Positions 17,181 to 27,729 of a stretch of 64,000 nt of DNA are shown piece by piece. The position numbers and the translations under genes are program-made. The DNA lies in contig JAKVBX010000009.1 of the NCBI GenBank assembly GCA_022446795.1, positions 108,072-172,071 of the forward strand, given 5' to 3'. Numbering within the stretch: the stretch's first letter is position 1; each line of letters starts with the position of its first letter. The stretch is from Phycisphaerales bacterium. GTDB taxonomy: Bacteria; Planctomycetota; Phycisphaerae; Phycisphaerales; SM1A02. The notes below the pieces were generated by a model, which saw nothing but the letters and a program-made list of their open reading frames with translations, was not told the origin of the DNA and did not search any database.

Positions 17181-18572
17181 CTATTCCTCGACCCGCTCCC
17201 CGAGCAAGGCCGAGACGTCGGTCACCTTCTCCGCAACCGTGTCCGCATCGGGCCCCTCGAGATTCAGTCGGAGCAGTGGTTCCGTGTTGCTCGCTCGCAC
17301 GTTGCACCACCACTCGCCCAGGTCCACGGTCACCCCGTCGAGGGTATCCGTCTTGGCATCGGGATAGGCCGCCACCAGGGATGCCATCGCAGCGTCCTTG
17401 TCCGGCGTCTCGAAGTTGATCTCGCCGGACTGCAGGTACCGACGAGTCGGGGCGATGGCCTCGCTCATCGTGCCATCGAAGTCCAGCAGGTTCGAGATCA
17501 CCGCGGCAAACGCCATCGCGCCGGAGTCGGCAAAGAAGTTGTCCCGGAAGTAGAAGTGACCCGACAGTTCGCCGCCGAAGATCGCATTGGTCTCCCTGGC
17601 CTTTCCCTTCATGAACACGTGGCCGACCCGGGAGCGATGCGGCTCGCCGCCATGTTCCATGATCATCTCCGGCACCGAGTGACTGGACCTCAGGTCGTAG
17701 ACGATGCTGCCGCCGGGATCCTGCGCCAGGAAGCCCGCCGCCAGCCAGGCGGTCAGCAGATCGCACCCGACCGGCGTTCCGAGTTCGTCAACCACCATGC
17801 AGCGATCGGCATCGCCATCGAAGCAGATCCCCACCGCGGCCCCTTCCGCCACGACGCCGTCGCGGACCTGGCGAAGATTGGCTTCCACGAGTGGATTGGG
17901 CTCATGGACGAACACGCCCTTGTCATTCTCGAAGTTGATGGGCACGACCTCCAGGCCCGGCACATCCCCGAAGACCTTGGGCATGAAGGTCCCCGCCATG
18001 CCGTTGGAGGCATCCACGACGACCTTGAGGTGCTGCTTCCCACTCAGCAGGTCGGGATGCAGGAAGCGGTGCACGTGATCCGTGTAGGCCGCCCACAGGT
18101 CCTCGGAGGTTTCCCCACCGTTGCCATCACCATGACCATCGCTCTGCTCGGCGTATTGCTGGATGATTTCCAGGCCGCTGCCCTTGCCCACGGGCTTGGC
18201 TTCCACCCGGCTGATCTTGAATCCGTTGTACTGGATCGGATTGTGCGACGCGGTCGTCTGCACACCACCGGCGGCATCCAGGTGATTCACGGCGAAGTAG
18301 ATGAAGGGCGTATCCACCAGGCCCACGTCCACGACGTCGGCACCGGCCGCACGCAATCCCGCCTTGAGGGCCGCCACCAGTTCGGGCGAATGGGGCCGCA
18401 TGTCGTGTCCGACGACGATCCGGCGGGCGCCATCCCCCGTCCGACCGGCGGCCTCCGACTCCTCCAGCAGCAAGCGGCCGGTTCCGAATCCGATCCGACG
18501 GGCGACGTCTGCATTCAACGGGTCCGGAACGGTGGCCCGCACGTCATACGCTTTGAAAACCTTGTCAAGCAT
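17181..18572 (-). CDS. manB: Phosphomannomutase/phosphoglucomutase (alpha-D-phosphohexomutase)
   Basis: A 463-residue phosphohexomutase that interconverts hexose 1- and 6-phosphates, feeding sugar-nucleotide synthesis. The phosphoserine loop is TTASHNP with catalytic S109. The Mg-binding loop is FDGDADRC, the sugar-binding loop is GGELSGH, and the phosphate-binding loop is RASNTEPLLRL. All four active-site loops are intact and the length is normal. Family members often accept both mannose and glucose phosphates. It lies 19 bases downstream of the DinG-like gene. Confidence 0.92.
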   Translation of the reverse strand: MLDKVFKAYDVRATVPDPLNADVARRIGFGTGRLLLEESEAAGRTGDGARRIVVGHDMRPHSPELVAALKAGLRAAGADVVDVGLVDTPFIYFAVNHLDAAGGVQTTASHNPIQYNGFKISRVEAKPVGKGSGLEIIQQYAEQSDGHGDGNGGETSEDLWAAYTDHVHRFLHPDLLSGKQHLKVVVDASNGMAGTFMPKVFGDVPGLEVVPINFENDKGVFVHEPNPLVEANLRQVRDGVVAEGAAVGICFDGDADRCMVVDELGTPVGCDLLTAWLAAGFLAQDPGGSIVYDLRSSHSVPEMIMEHGGEPHRSRVGHVFMKGKARETNAIFGGELSGHFYFRDNFFADSGAMAFAAVISNLLDFDGTMSEAIAPTRRYLQSGEINFETPDKDAAMASLVAAYPDAKTDTLDGVTVDLGEWWCNVRASNTEPLLRLNLEGPDADTVAEKVTDVSALLGERVEE

Positions 18573-18591
18573 GGGCGAAGTCTACCCGGTC

Positions 18592-20593
<2,002 letters not shown>

Positions 20594-20604
<11 letters not shown>

Positions 20605-21349
20605 CCCGTCCCCGTGGCGGCGTGTCTTCGCATCCCAGTGGTCGTCGCTTGGGTTCACCGCTGCGACGCGGGTAGGCCCGTGGTGTGGACCCATTCTTCT
20701 GAACCAGGAGGATGGTCCCGGTCGAGGTCCGCTGTTGATCCACCACCTCGCATCGCAGGGTCATCATGGCCGCCTCGGCCGCCACTACTTCCGCTCCCGC
20801 CCGCTCGCCCTTGATCGCCGCAACGATGCCCCCGACGCGGGCGAATGGAATGGTGAGTTCCAGGAGCACCGGCAGTGGCCCGACCGCCCGGGCCGTGACC
20901 AGGTCGAACGAGCCGCGGTGGGCACTGCCATGGGCCGCGGCTTCCTCCGCCCGTGATGACACGATCCGGACATTGTCCAATCCCAACTGCTCGACAACCT
21001 CCTGCAGGAAGGCCGCCTTCTTGCCGGTCGCTTCCAGCAGGACGAATCGAGCGGATGGCGTCACGATCGCCAGGGGGATCCCGGGCAGACCGCCTCCACT
21101 GCCGATGTCGATCACGGACGCGGGCTCGACCGAGGCAAGCACCGGAACCAGCGAGAGGCTGTCGAGAATGTGCCGGGACCAGGCTTCATCGCGATCCCGG
21201 ACCGCGGTCAGGTTCATCCGCTGGTTGGCCTCGTAGAGCAACTCGAGGTAGCGGGACAACCGTTCCAGGTCACCCGGATCAAAGGCAATGCCCAGGGCCG
21301 ATGCGGCCTCATGGAACTCGGTCGGTATGCCTGCAGTGGAATCAGTCAT
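20594..21349 (-). CDS. rsmG: 16S rRNA (guanine-N7)-methyltransferase RsmG
   Basis: A 251-residue S-adenosylmethionine enzyme that methylates G527 of 16S rRNA. The N-terminal helix region ends NLTAVRDRDEAWSRHILDSL, the SAM-binding loop is VIDIGSGGGLPGIPLAI, and the C-terminus has YPRRSGEPKRRPLG, the usual family ending. A short Arg-rich tail follows. It overlaps rodA by 4 bases upstream and the dinG-like start downstream. Confidence 0.95.
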
Positions 21350-22554
21350 GACTCGTCGGTACTCACGCGATCAAACTCGAAGGAATGACGCCACAACAGG
21401 GGTGGTCGTCGCAGGGCCACGCCGAAGATCAGCCCGATCATGATCCACGCAACGATCAGGCTGGAACCACCGTAGCTGACAAAGGGCAGGGTCATCCCGG
21501 TAATGGGCATCAGTCCGATCGTCATTCCGGTATTGATCACCATCTGTGCCAGGAGCGCCACGACCAGGCCCACGGCAATCAGCCGTCCGAAGGGATCGCG
21601 ACAGAAGGCCGCCGTTGCCAGTCCGCCCAGCAGCACCAGGCCGTAGAGGGCCCAGGTCAACACCGCCCCCAGCACGCCCCACCTCGTGCAGATGACCGCG
21701 AAGATCATGTCGTTGTGTTCCTCTGGCAGGTGGTTCCACTCGAGCATGGACGAGGCCATCTCGCCACCCACGCCGGCGACCCCACCGGCCCCCACCAGCA
21801 TCATCGAACGAGCCCCCTGGTACCCGATGTCGTTCTCGAAGCGATCGTCACCTCGAAACTGGGCCCACATGGCCTCGATCCGATCTCGCTGGTGTGGCCG
21901 GAGCATCGGCGTCATCGCTGCGCCACCAATCACCCCCAGCAGCACGATGACCAGGAGGTGACGGGTCCGGGCGCCAGCGGCAAAGAGCATCGCGAAACAA
22001 ACGGGCAGGAACAGCAGCGCCGTACCCAGGTCCGGCTGCAGCAGGATCAGCCCCATCGGGATCAATGCGACCAGCAAGGGTGGCAGAAGGCCCGGCAGGT
22101 GACGGTGATTCTCGCGGAAGCGAAGCCACGACGCGATCAGCAGCACAACTGCGATCTTCGCCAGTTCCGAAGGCTGCATGTCGATGAGACCCAGGTTGAT
22201 CCAGCGGCGGGCACCATGCCGGGGGCGGACGATCTGCTCAGGCACACCAGGCACCAGCAGGATCACCAGCAGGATCAGCACCACCACCATCAGTGGAACG
22301 CTCAGTTTCTGCAGCCACCTGGTGTGCGGCACGGCCACCATCGCGGCAACGCCGAGCCCCAGGCAGAGGAGCACGGCCTGCTTCAGGACCAGTTCCGGGT
22401 GGGTGGTCCCGATGGCGAGCAATCCCACCAGGCTCAGGATGAACGCTGCACCGACGCACAGCCAGGCGGGATTCACCCACAGCAAGCCACGGCGACGGCG
22501 CCGAGATTCACCCTCGTGAACCGCCGCCGAGTAGTCGATGGGTGACGCGGTCAT
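21346..22554 (-). CDS. rodA: Rod-shape peptidoglycan polymerase RodA (SEDS family)
   Basis: A 402-residue protein with about ten transmembrane segments. SEDS proteins polymerise glycan strands from lipid II. Motifs are LGLIDMQPSELAKIA, LQPDLGTALLFLPV (with the catalytic-type Asp), LRPHQRDRIEAMW, GVLGAVLTWALYG and the signature LPFVSYGGSSL. The gene sits immediately after its partner PBP2, overlapping it by 4 bases. This coupling is why it is called RodA and not FtsW. The N-terminus has a basic stretch (RRRRR) before the first helix. Confidence 0.94.
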   Translation of the reverse strand: MTASPIDYSAAVHEGESRRRRRGLLWVNPAWLCVGAAFILSLVGLLAIGTTHPELVLKQAVLLCLGLGVAAMVAVPHTRWLQKLSVPLMVVVLILLVILLVPGVPEQIVRPRHGARRWINLGLIDMQPSELAKIAVVLLIASWLRFRENHRHLPGLLPPLLVALIPMGLILLQPDLGTALLFLPVCFAMLFAAGARTRHLLVIVLLGVIGGAAMTPMLRPHQRDRIEAMWAQFRGDDRFENDIGYQGARSMMLVGAGGVAGVGGEMASSMLEWNHLPEEHNDMIFAVICTRWGVLGAVLTWALYGLVLLGGLATAAFCRDPFGRLIAVGLVVALLAQMVINTGMTIGLMPITGMTLPFVSYGGSSLIVAWIMIGLIFGVALRRPPLLWRHSFEFDRVSTDES

Positions 22555-24836
22555 GGCCCGCCTCCCACCACGGCCCCGGGCAGAACACCATCGAGATAGC
22601 CCTCGTCACGAAGCGCCTGGATGACCTGGTTGGCGATGGGACCAGCAACGCGTCCCCCGGATCCGCCGTATTCCACGAGCACCGAGATCGCGTACTTCGG
22701 AACATCGTCATCACCGACAAGCCCGACGAACCAGGCGTGTTCGAGGCCCCTGGTCTGTTCCCCTGGTGCCAGGACACCATCACCGTCGACATCCCGTGGC
22801 CAGGGCGGCGCCTGCGCCGTGCCCGTCTTGCCCATTACCGTCACACCCGGGACGGTGAAGATCGGCTCATAGTCCCCACTGCCGTACTTGATCCGACTTC
22901 CGGTCCCCCAGGGTTCCGTCACGCCGAGCCGCAGTCCTTCGAGCGCGGCATCGACAACGTGCGGCGCCACGTGGAACTCGGCCGCGTCCAGTCCGTCCGG
23001 CACTGGACCACGATGACCTCGGACGATCGTCGGAACCAGGCGACGCCCACCACGGGCCAACGTCGCAAACGCATCCGCTGCATGAAGTGGCGTCCAGGTC
23101 AGTCGACCCTGCCCGATACCCATCATCACCGACTCGAACGTCGACTCACCCCTCCGCCGGAGTGCCTCGCGGGCCTCGGCATCCGGGAGATTCCCACTGG
23201 CGTTGTCGGCCATCGCATCGCCGGGACCACCCAGTCCGGTCGCAATAGGCGAGCCGATCCCGAACCATGACATCCAGCGGGACAGTCGGTCGATGCCCAG
23301 GCGCGAGCCCAGTTCGTAGAAGTAACAGTTGCAGGATCGCGCCAGCGCCTCCCGGGCCTCCAGTGGACCGTGGACCGCCATGCCGTAGCGGGGACGATAG
23401 ATCCAGCACCGCGCCACGTCATCGCGATCGGGAAAGTGATGCCCGGTGCATTCGATGGTGGTCTCGGGAGCCGCCAGGCCTTCCATGATCGCGGCCGCCA
23501 GCACCAGTGGTTTGACAATGGACCCAGGCGGATAGGTCGCTGATACGGCCCGGTTGATCCACGGGGACAGTTCCTGCCTGGCCAACTCGGTCAGATCCTC
23601 GTCCCCCTTGGGCATCGAGGCCATGGCCAGGATCTCCCCGGTGGCGATGTCAAGCACCACGACCGCAGCCGCCAGCCGCGTGCCGATGGGCAGGAGTGTA
23701 TTGCCGTGCCAGGGCTGGACGATCGTCAACCCGCTCGCCCAATCGAGGATGGCCTCCACCCGCGCCTGGAGCATGGCGTCGATCGTGAGCATGACGTCGT
23801 TGCCGGGCACCGGGGGCTCCCGGGTCACCTCGCCCGTGCGACGACTGGTCTGGACAACACCGACACCTCCACGAAGCTGATCTTCCCACCCCCGCTCGAT
23901 GCCGCTGGCGCCGACGCGATCGGTACTGCGATATCCACCGCGATCGATCTCTCCCGTCTGCGCATCGCGGAATGGTCGACGCTCGACATCCTCCGCCCAG
24001 ACGTCATAGCGGACTCCCCCGAGGACATGATCACCAACGTCTTCGACCGTGATGTTCCGGGTTCGATCCGTCCGCAGCAATCGGGGCATCGTGCCCAGGT
24101 CAATGGGAACCTCCAGCGATCGGTTCGGGTACTCACGGTGACGGGCGTAGCGCACCTGCACCAGGTCTGGCCACTGCTCTGCGAAACGCTGCAGTGGGAC
24201 GACCCGGTAGTCCTCGACATGAGGCACGACGACATGCTGTTGCCGTTGCTCGGCGATGGGCCGGGCCTGGAAGTCGTCACCTTCCCCATACCGGGCCTCG
24301 TGCCGTTGGCGCTGTCGCTCCCAGATGACCGCGGCCATGCGCTGGATGCGGGCCCGTTGCTGATCCAACTCGCGATCAATGTCGAAGTCCTCTTCCACCC
24401 GCGTCTCCGCCACCAGCGTCCACAGGTCATCGAGCACCGCTGTCCATTGTGGCAGGCGAGCCGCCACCAGTTCTTCTCTCACCTCGGGCGACAGGGCATT
24501 CCACCGTGCCGTACCCACCTCCCGGCGAGCCTCACGCAAGGCCATTCGAGACGCCCACGATCCCGTGATCGCCTCCCAGGCCACCGCCACTTCATACCCG
24601 GGCTCATCGCGAGCCAGTGGGCGGCCGTGACGATCAAAGATCGTGCCACGCCAGGTCGGGATCCACTCGTGCTGAACCAGCCGTCCCTCGGCCTCGGCGC
24701 GATGTTCACCACCCTCGACGACGGCCAGTCGGACCAGTTGGATTCCCATCAACGCGCAGGCCGCCACCCCGATCACCAGCAGGACGATCAGTCGGCGTTG
24801 GAACATGGTCGGTTTGCGTCGGCGCGTGGTGGTCAT
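22551..24836 (-). CDS. mrdA: Penicillin-binding protein 2 (class B transpeptidase)
   Basis: A 761-residue class B PBP that cross-links peptidoglycan during elongation. A single transmembrane anchor lies at about 12-32. The PBP dimer domain follows (RGTIFDRHGRPLA), then the transpeptidase domain with S439-x-x-K (PGSIVKPL), SxN at S501 (SCNCY) and KTG at K670 (GKTGTAQ). All three active-site motifs are intact. It is longer than the roughly 630 residues typical of E. coli PBP2. A charged Arg/Glu/Gln-rich insertion at about residues 110-210 of the pedestal accounts for much of the excess. The ATG at 24836 is chosen because it directly precedes the anchor. mreC and mreD are not adjacent. Confidence 0.94.
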   Translation of the reverse strand: MTTTRRRKPTMFQRRLIVLLVIGVAACALMGIQLVRLAVVEGGEHRAEAEGRLVQHEWIPTWRGTIFDRHGRPLARDEPGYEVAVAWEAITGSWASRMALREARREVGTARWNALSPEVREELVAARLPQWTAVLDDLWTLVAETRVEEDFDIDRELDQQRARIQRMAAVIWERQRQRHEARYGEGDDFQARPIAEQRQQHVVVPHVEDYRVVPLQRFAEQWPDLVQVRYARHREYPNRSLEVPIDLGTMPRLLRTDRTRNITVEDVGDHVLGGVRYDVWAEDVERRPFRDAQTGEIDRGGYRSTDRVGASGIERGWEDQLRGGVGVVQTSRRTGEVTREPPVPGNDVMLTIDAMLQARVEAILDWASGLTIVQPWHGNTLLPIGTRLAAAVVVLDIATGEILAMASMPKGDEDLTELARQELSPWINRAVSATYPPGSIVKPLVLAAAIMEGLAAPETTIECTGHHFPDRDDVARCWIYRPRYGMAVHGPLEAREALARSCNCYFYELGSRLGIDRLSRWMSWFGIGSPIATGLGGPGDAMADNASGNLPDAEAREALRRRGESTFESVMMGIGQGRLTWTPLHAADAFATLARGGRRLVPTIVRGHRGPVPDGLDAAEFHVAPHVVDAALEGLRLGVTEPWGTGSRIKYGSGDYEPIFTVPGVTVMGKTGTAQAPPWPRDVDGDGVLAPGEQTRGLEHAWFVGLVGDDDVPKYAISVLVEYGGSGGRVAGPIANQVIQALRDEGYLDGVLPGAVVGGGP

Positions 24837-24852
24837 GACTGCTCGAGCCGTC

Positions 24853-24946
24853 AACCGTGGGGCCCTTGACTCCTTCCAGGGGCGTTCCGCCAAGTCTACG
24901 ACGAGGCGACCCGATCTGTCGCCAGTGAACGTGATTCCCCACGGTT
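24853..24946. repeat. 10-bp perfect inverted repeat between aat and mrdA
   Basis: AACCGTGGGG at 24853-24862 is matched by CCCCACGGTT at 24937-24946, a perfect 10-base inverted repeat 74 bases apart. It lies in the 144-base gap upstream of mrdA. In RNA the arms would close a long loop ahead of the mrdA start. It could be a leader structure or a binding site; no function is known. Confidence 0.4.
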
Positions 24947-24980
24947 CATCCCCGGGACCGTCGCCGCCTGGCGAGAGGCC

Positions 24981-25634
24981 TCACGGCTGATCGAACGGGC
25001 CACGGGCCTGGCAGTCGATTCGATCCGGCCAACCGGTCCATGCGGTCGGTCGCTCCCGGTGCTGATACAGGGCCTGGAGATAGCTGGCCCTGGGCACCTC
25101 GATGGCCCCGAGGGTTGCCATGTGCTCGGATGAGAACTGCACGTCCAGGACACTCACACCGATGGCCTTCAGGTGCTCTACCAACCACACCAGGGCCACC
25201 TTCGAGGCATCCGTGCCGCCGCCACTGGGACTGGAGAACATGGACTCGCCCATGAACACCCCCCCGATCCGGACGCCGTAGAGGCCACCCACCAGCACAT
25301 CGTCCCGGTACGTCTCGACCGAGTGAGCCAGGCCCCGCCGGTGCAACTGGCCATAGGCCTCGATGAACCGCTCGTCGATCCAGCTCTGGTCATTCGTGAT
25401 CCGTGGGGCGGCACAGGCCCGCATGACCGCCTCGAACCGGGTATCCGTGCGAACCTGGAATCGATCGGACCGGACCCGCCGGGCCAGGCTCCGGGAGATC
25501 ACCAGGCCATCCAGCGGGAGAATGCACCGCGGATCGGGGTTGAACCAGTGGATCTCCCCCGTCTCCGGTTCGCACATCGGGAAACAGCCCTCGGCGTAGG
25601 CAGCGATCAGGGTGTCTGGATCAAGCTCGGTCAT
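24981..25634 (-). CDS. aat: Leucyl/phenylalanyl-tRNA-protein transferase
   Basis: A 217-residue transferase that attaches Leu or Phe to proteins with N-terminal Arg or Lys, marking them for ClpAP degradation. Family motifs are AYAEGCFPM, HWFNPDPRCILPLD, SWIDERFIEAY, GLAHSVET, GLYGVRIGGVFMGESMFS and ASKVALVWL. Length and motifs are complete. It is the most upstream gene of the minus-strand group that ends with manB. Confidence 0.95.
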   Translation of the reverse strand: MTELDPDTLIAAYAEGCFPMCEPETGEIHWFNPDPRCILPLDGLVISRSLARRVRSDRFQVRTDTRFEAVMRACAAPRITNDQSWIDERFIEAYGQLHRRGLAHSVETYRDDVLVGGLYGVRIGGVFMGESMFSSPSGGGTDASKVALVWLVEHLKAIGVSVLDVQFSSEHMATLGAIEVPRASYLQALYQHRERPTAWTGWPDRIDCQARGPFDQP

Positions 25635-25687
25635 CCCGAGCGTACGATACGGAATGCTGTTCCTTTCCGGGGGCTTTGAACAGGCTC

Positions 25688-26503
25688 ATGACGAAGTCCA
25701 TCTCAGTCATCGTGACGACCTACAACCGACCAGACGCGTTGGATGCTGTCCTGCGAGGACTGGCCGCGCAGGAGGAACGTGGATTCGAGGTCCTCATTGC
25801 TGACGATGGTTCCACCGGCGAGACCGCGGATCTCATCCGGGAACAAGCGGCGACCTTCCCGGCGCCGATTCACCACATCTGGCATGCCGACCAGGGCTTT
25901 CGAGCCGCCGCGATCACCAACCGCGCGATATCCGCAGCTACCGGCGAATACGTGATCCTGATGGATGGAGACTGCATCCCACGCCCGTGCTTCCTGTCAT
26001 GGCATCGCCGCCTCGCGGAGGAGGGCTGGATGGTGGGCGGCACGCGGCTGCTGCTGTCGGAGTCCTTCACGAAACGGATCCTGTCGGAACGCCTCCCGGT
26101 GCACCAGTGGACCCGACGACAGTGGATCGGCCCGAGGACCCGTGGCTGGACCAACCGGGTCCTGCCCATCCTCCTCCCCCTCCCCGATGGCCGCTGGCGA
26201 CGCCGCCATCCCAAGTCCTGGAAGTCGCTGCGGACATTCAGCATGGCCGTCCATCGATCCGACCTCCTGACCGTCAACGGGCTCGATGAGTCCTTTACCG
26301 GCTGGGGCTCCCAGGACTCGGACCTGATCATCCGGCTGATGCACGCGGGGGTTCGGATCAAGAGCGGCCGCCACAGCTCCCCCGTCCTCCATCTCTGGCA
26401 CCCCGAGCAGCCCCGGGACGATGCCGCCGGTAACCGCCAGGAGCTGGAAGAAGTGCTCACCAGCCACCGGATACGGGCCCGGAAGGGCCTCGCGGACCAC
26501 TGA
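25688..26503 (+). CDS. Family 2 glycosyltransferase with galactosyltransferase-type C-terminus
   Basis: About 271 residues. The GT-A fold begins ISVIVTTYNRPDALDAVL, with IADDGSTGETADLI and the metal-binding MDGDCIPRP. The C-terminal part has GLDESFTGWGSQDSDLIIRLMHAG, like the galactosyltransferase-associated C-terminal module. It would add a sugar to a surface glycan in the cytoplasm; donor and acceptor are unknown. An in-frame TTG at 25676 is an alternative start. It is divergent from aat. Confidence 0.85.
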   Translation: MTKSISVIVTTYNRPDALDAVLRGLAAQEERGFEVLIADDGSTGETADLIREQAATFPAPIHHIWHADQGFRAAAITNRAISAATGEYVILMDGDCIPRPCFLSWHRRLAEEGWMVGGTRLLLSESFTKRILSERLPVHQWTRRQWIGPRTRGWTNRVLPILLPLPDGRWRRRHPKSWKSLRTFSMAVHRSDLLTVNGLDESFTGWGSQDSDLIIRLMHAGVRIKSGRHSSPVLHLWHPEQPRDDAAGNRQELEEVLTSHRIRARKGLADH

Positions 26504-26517
26504 ACCCGGCTTCTGTC

Positions 26518-26546
26518 TTGCCCCCGCTACCCGGGCCGATTAGAAT
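26518..26546 (+). promoter_or_regulatory. Candidate sigma70-type promoter for the structured RNA / tRNA-Gln
   Basis: TTGCCC (26518-26523) and TAGAAT (26541-26546) are spaced by 17 bases, matching TTGACA at 4/6 and TATAAT at 5/6. Transcription would begin near 26553, just after the glycosyltransferase gene and ahead of the structured region and tRNA-Gln. Confidence 0.5.
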
Positions 26547-26552
26547 CTTCGT

Positions 26553-26830
26553 TTTCCTCCACAGGAGAGGGCCGTCGGTGAGGCTCGTGGACACACGAGC
26601 GGCGCCGCATGGGGCACCAGGTCGCGGCTGACAGGTGCTCCCGCCTCGGGAGGGTGCAGCCGCGGCCGCGCCGGGTCGACCATACGTGTCCACCCCGGTG
26701 GCGAGACCGCGCGAGTTCGAGGCGTCGGGACCTTCCACGAGAAGCCCCTTCGCGAGTTCGGTGGTCCCGCGGCGATGGCCAAGGACCGACAATTCAGAGA
26801 TTCGTCCGGTCGACCTCGGCACGTTGTTTC
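26553..26830 (+). ncRNA. Candidate structured non-coding RNA upstream of tRNA-Gln (family not recognised)
   Basis: These roughly 280 bases carry no convincing protein frame but several perfect helices. GCTCGTG 26583-26589 pairs with CACGAGC 26594-26600 around GACA. CGCGGCTG 26623-26630 pairs with CAGCCGCG 26657-26664 and encloses CTCCCG/CGGGAG (26638-26643/26647-26652). CCGGG 26671-26675 pairs with CCCGG 26694-26698. CGGGACC 26726-26732 pairs with GGTCCCG 26763-26769. GTCGGT 26574-26579 can pair with ACCGAC 26785-26790, closing the whole. A good promoter lies at the 5' side and tRNA-Gln follows directly. I tried RNase P, tmRNA, SRP RNA and the glmS ribozyme and found none of their signature sequences. 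High GC favours chance pairing, so the call is tentative. Confidence 0.45.
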
Positions 26831-26833
26831 ATT

Positions 26834-26905
26834 TGGCCCGTGGTGTAATCGGTAACACACCTGGTTTTGGTCCAGGCATTCCAAGTTCGAGTCTTGGCGG
26901 GCCAG
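26834..26905 (+). tRNA. tRNA-Gln (UUG anticodon)
   Basis: This folds as a cloverleaf. The acceptor TGGCCCG (26834-26840) pairs with CGGGCCA (26898-26904) and G73 is the discriminator. The anticodon stem is CCTGG/CCAGG with loop TTTTGGT, giving anticodon TTG. The T-loop is TTCGAGT. The U1-A72 pair and G73 fit bacterial tRNA-Gln. CCA is not encoded, so it must be added by a nucleotidyltransferase. Confidence 0.95.
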
Positions 26906-26940
26906 TTTCGATCGTTCCTTCACGTTCCTGTTGTCTATAC

Positions 26941-27729
26941 ATGAGTACGCCTGATACATCCCGAACACCTCCCGCCGCCATCATCCTCGCGGCCGGCAAG
27001 GGCACCCGAATGGGCAGTGATCTGCCCAAGGTGCTGCACGAGGTCTGCGGTCGCCCAATGCTCCACTGGGTCATTGACGCCGTCCGCGAGGTCGGGACGC
27101 GGCCGATCTTCGTTGTCGTCGGCCATGGCGCGGACGCCGTACAGGCATCGTTCTCCGGGGATGACTCGGACCTTCGATTCGTCCACCAGGAACCCCAGCT
27201 TGGAACCGGACACGCGGTCCTCGTGTGCCGCGAGGCCATCGGCGACTTCAGCGGTGATGCCTTCGTCCTGGCCGGCGACGGTCCACTGATCCGCGGGGCC
27301 ACGCTCGCGACCCTGCTGGACCATCACGAGAAGACTGACGCACTGGCCACCCTCGCCACCTCGGTCCTCGACGATCCCACCGGCTACGGCCGCATCGTCC
27401 GGGATGAGCGAGATCGATTCGCTGCCATCGTCGAGCATCGCAACGCCACCGACGAGCAGCGGCAGATCCGCGAGGTCTATCCGAGCTACGCCTGCTTCGA
27501 CCTGCCCGACCTGATGGCCCGCCTGTCCGCACTGGAAGCCGACCCGCTCTCCGGCGAGTACTACCTCACTGCGATTCCCGGCCTGGTCCAGGCCGATGTC
27601 GATCGCGTCGAGGTGATCACGGCGGTGCCCTCGGAAGACGTCCTGTCCATCAACACACCTGAACAACTCGCCGAAGTGGATGCCGTGCTTCGCGAGCGAC
27701 TGGCCAACGGTGCGGAGATTGCCTCGTGA
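26941..27729 (+). CDS. UDP-N-acetylglucosamine pyrophosphorylase domain (GlmU N-terminal half only)
   Basis: A 262-residue nucleotidyltransferase matching the uridylyltransferase domain of GlmU, which makes UDP-GlcNAc from GlcNAc-1-P and UTP. Motifs are IILAAGKGTRMGSDLPKVLH, GTGHAVL, GYGRIVRD and SGEYYLT. It stops where bifunctional GlmU would continue into the left-handed beta-helix acetyltransferase domain. The next gene overlaps the stop codon, so this is not a frameshift. No clear Shine-Dalgarno is seen before the ATG, 35 bases after tRNA-Gln. The acetyltransferase step must be done by another protein if this is the cell's GlmU. Confidence 0.85.
   Translation: MSTPDTSRTPPAAIILAAGKGTRMGSDLPKVLHEVCGRPMLHWVIDAVREVGTRPIFVVVGHGADAVQASFSGDDSDLRFVHQEPQLGTGHAVLVCREAIGDFSGDAFVLAGDGPLIRGATLATLLDHHEKTDALATLATSVLDDPTGYGRIVRDERDRFAAIVEHRNATDEQRQIREVYPSYACFDLPDLMARLSALEADPLSGEYYLTAIPGLVQADVDRVEVITAVPSEDVLSINTPEQLAEVDAVLRERLANGAEIAS

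Noticed and set aside
26560..26830. RNase P RNA, tmRNA, SRP RNA or glmS ribozyme upstream of tRNA-Gln and the glmU-like gene
   Set aside because: I searched by eye for GAGGAAAGUCC, the tmRNA tag and T-arm, GGAAGGNAGCAGCC and the glmS core on both strands and saw none.
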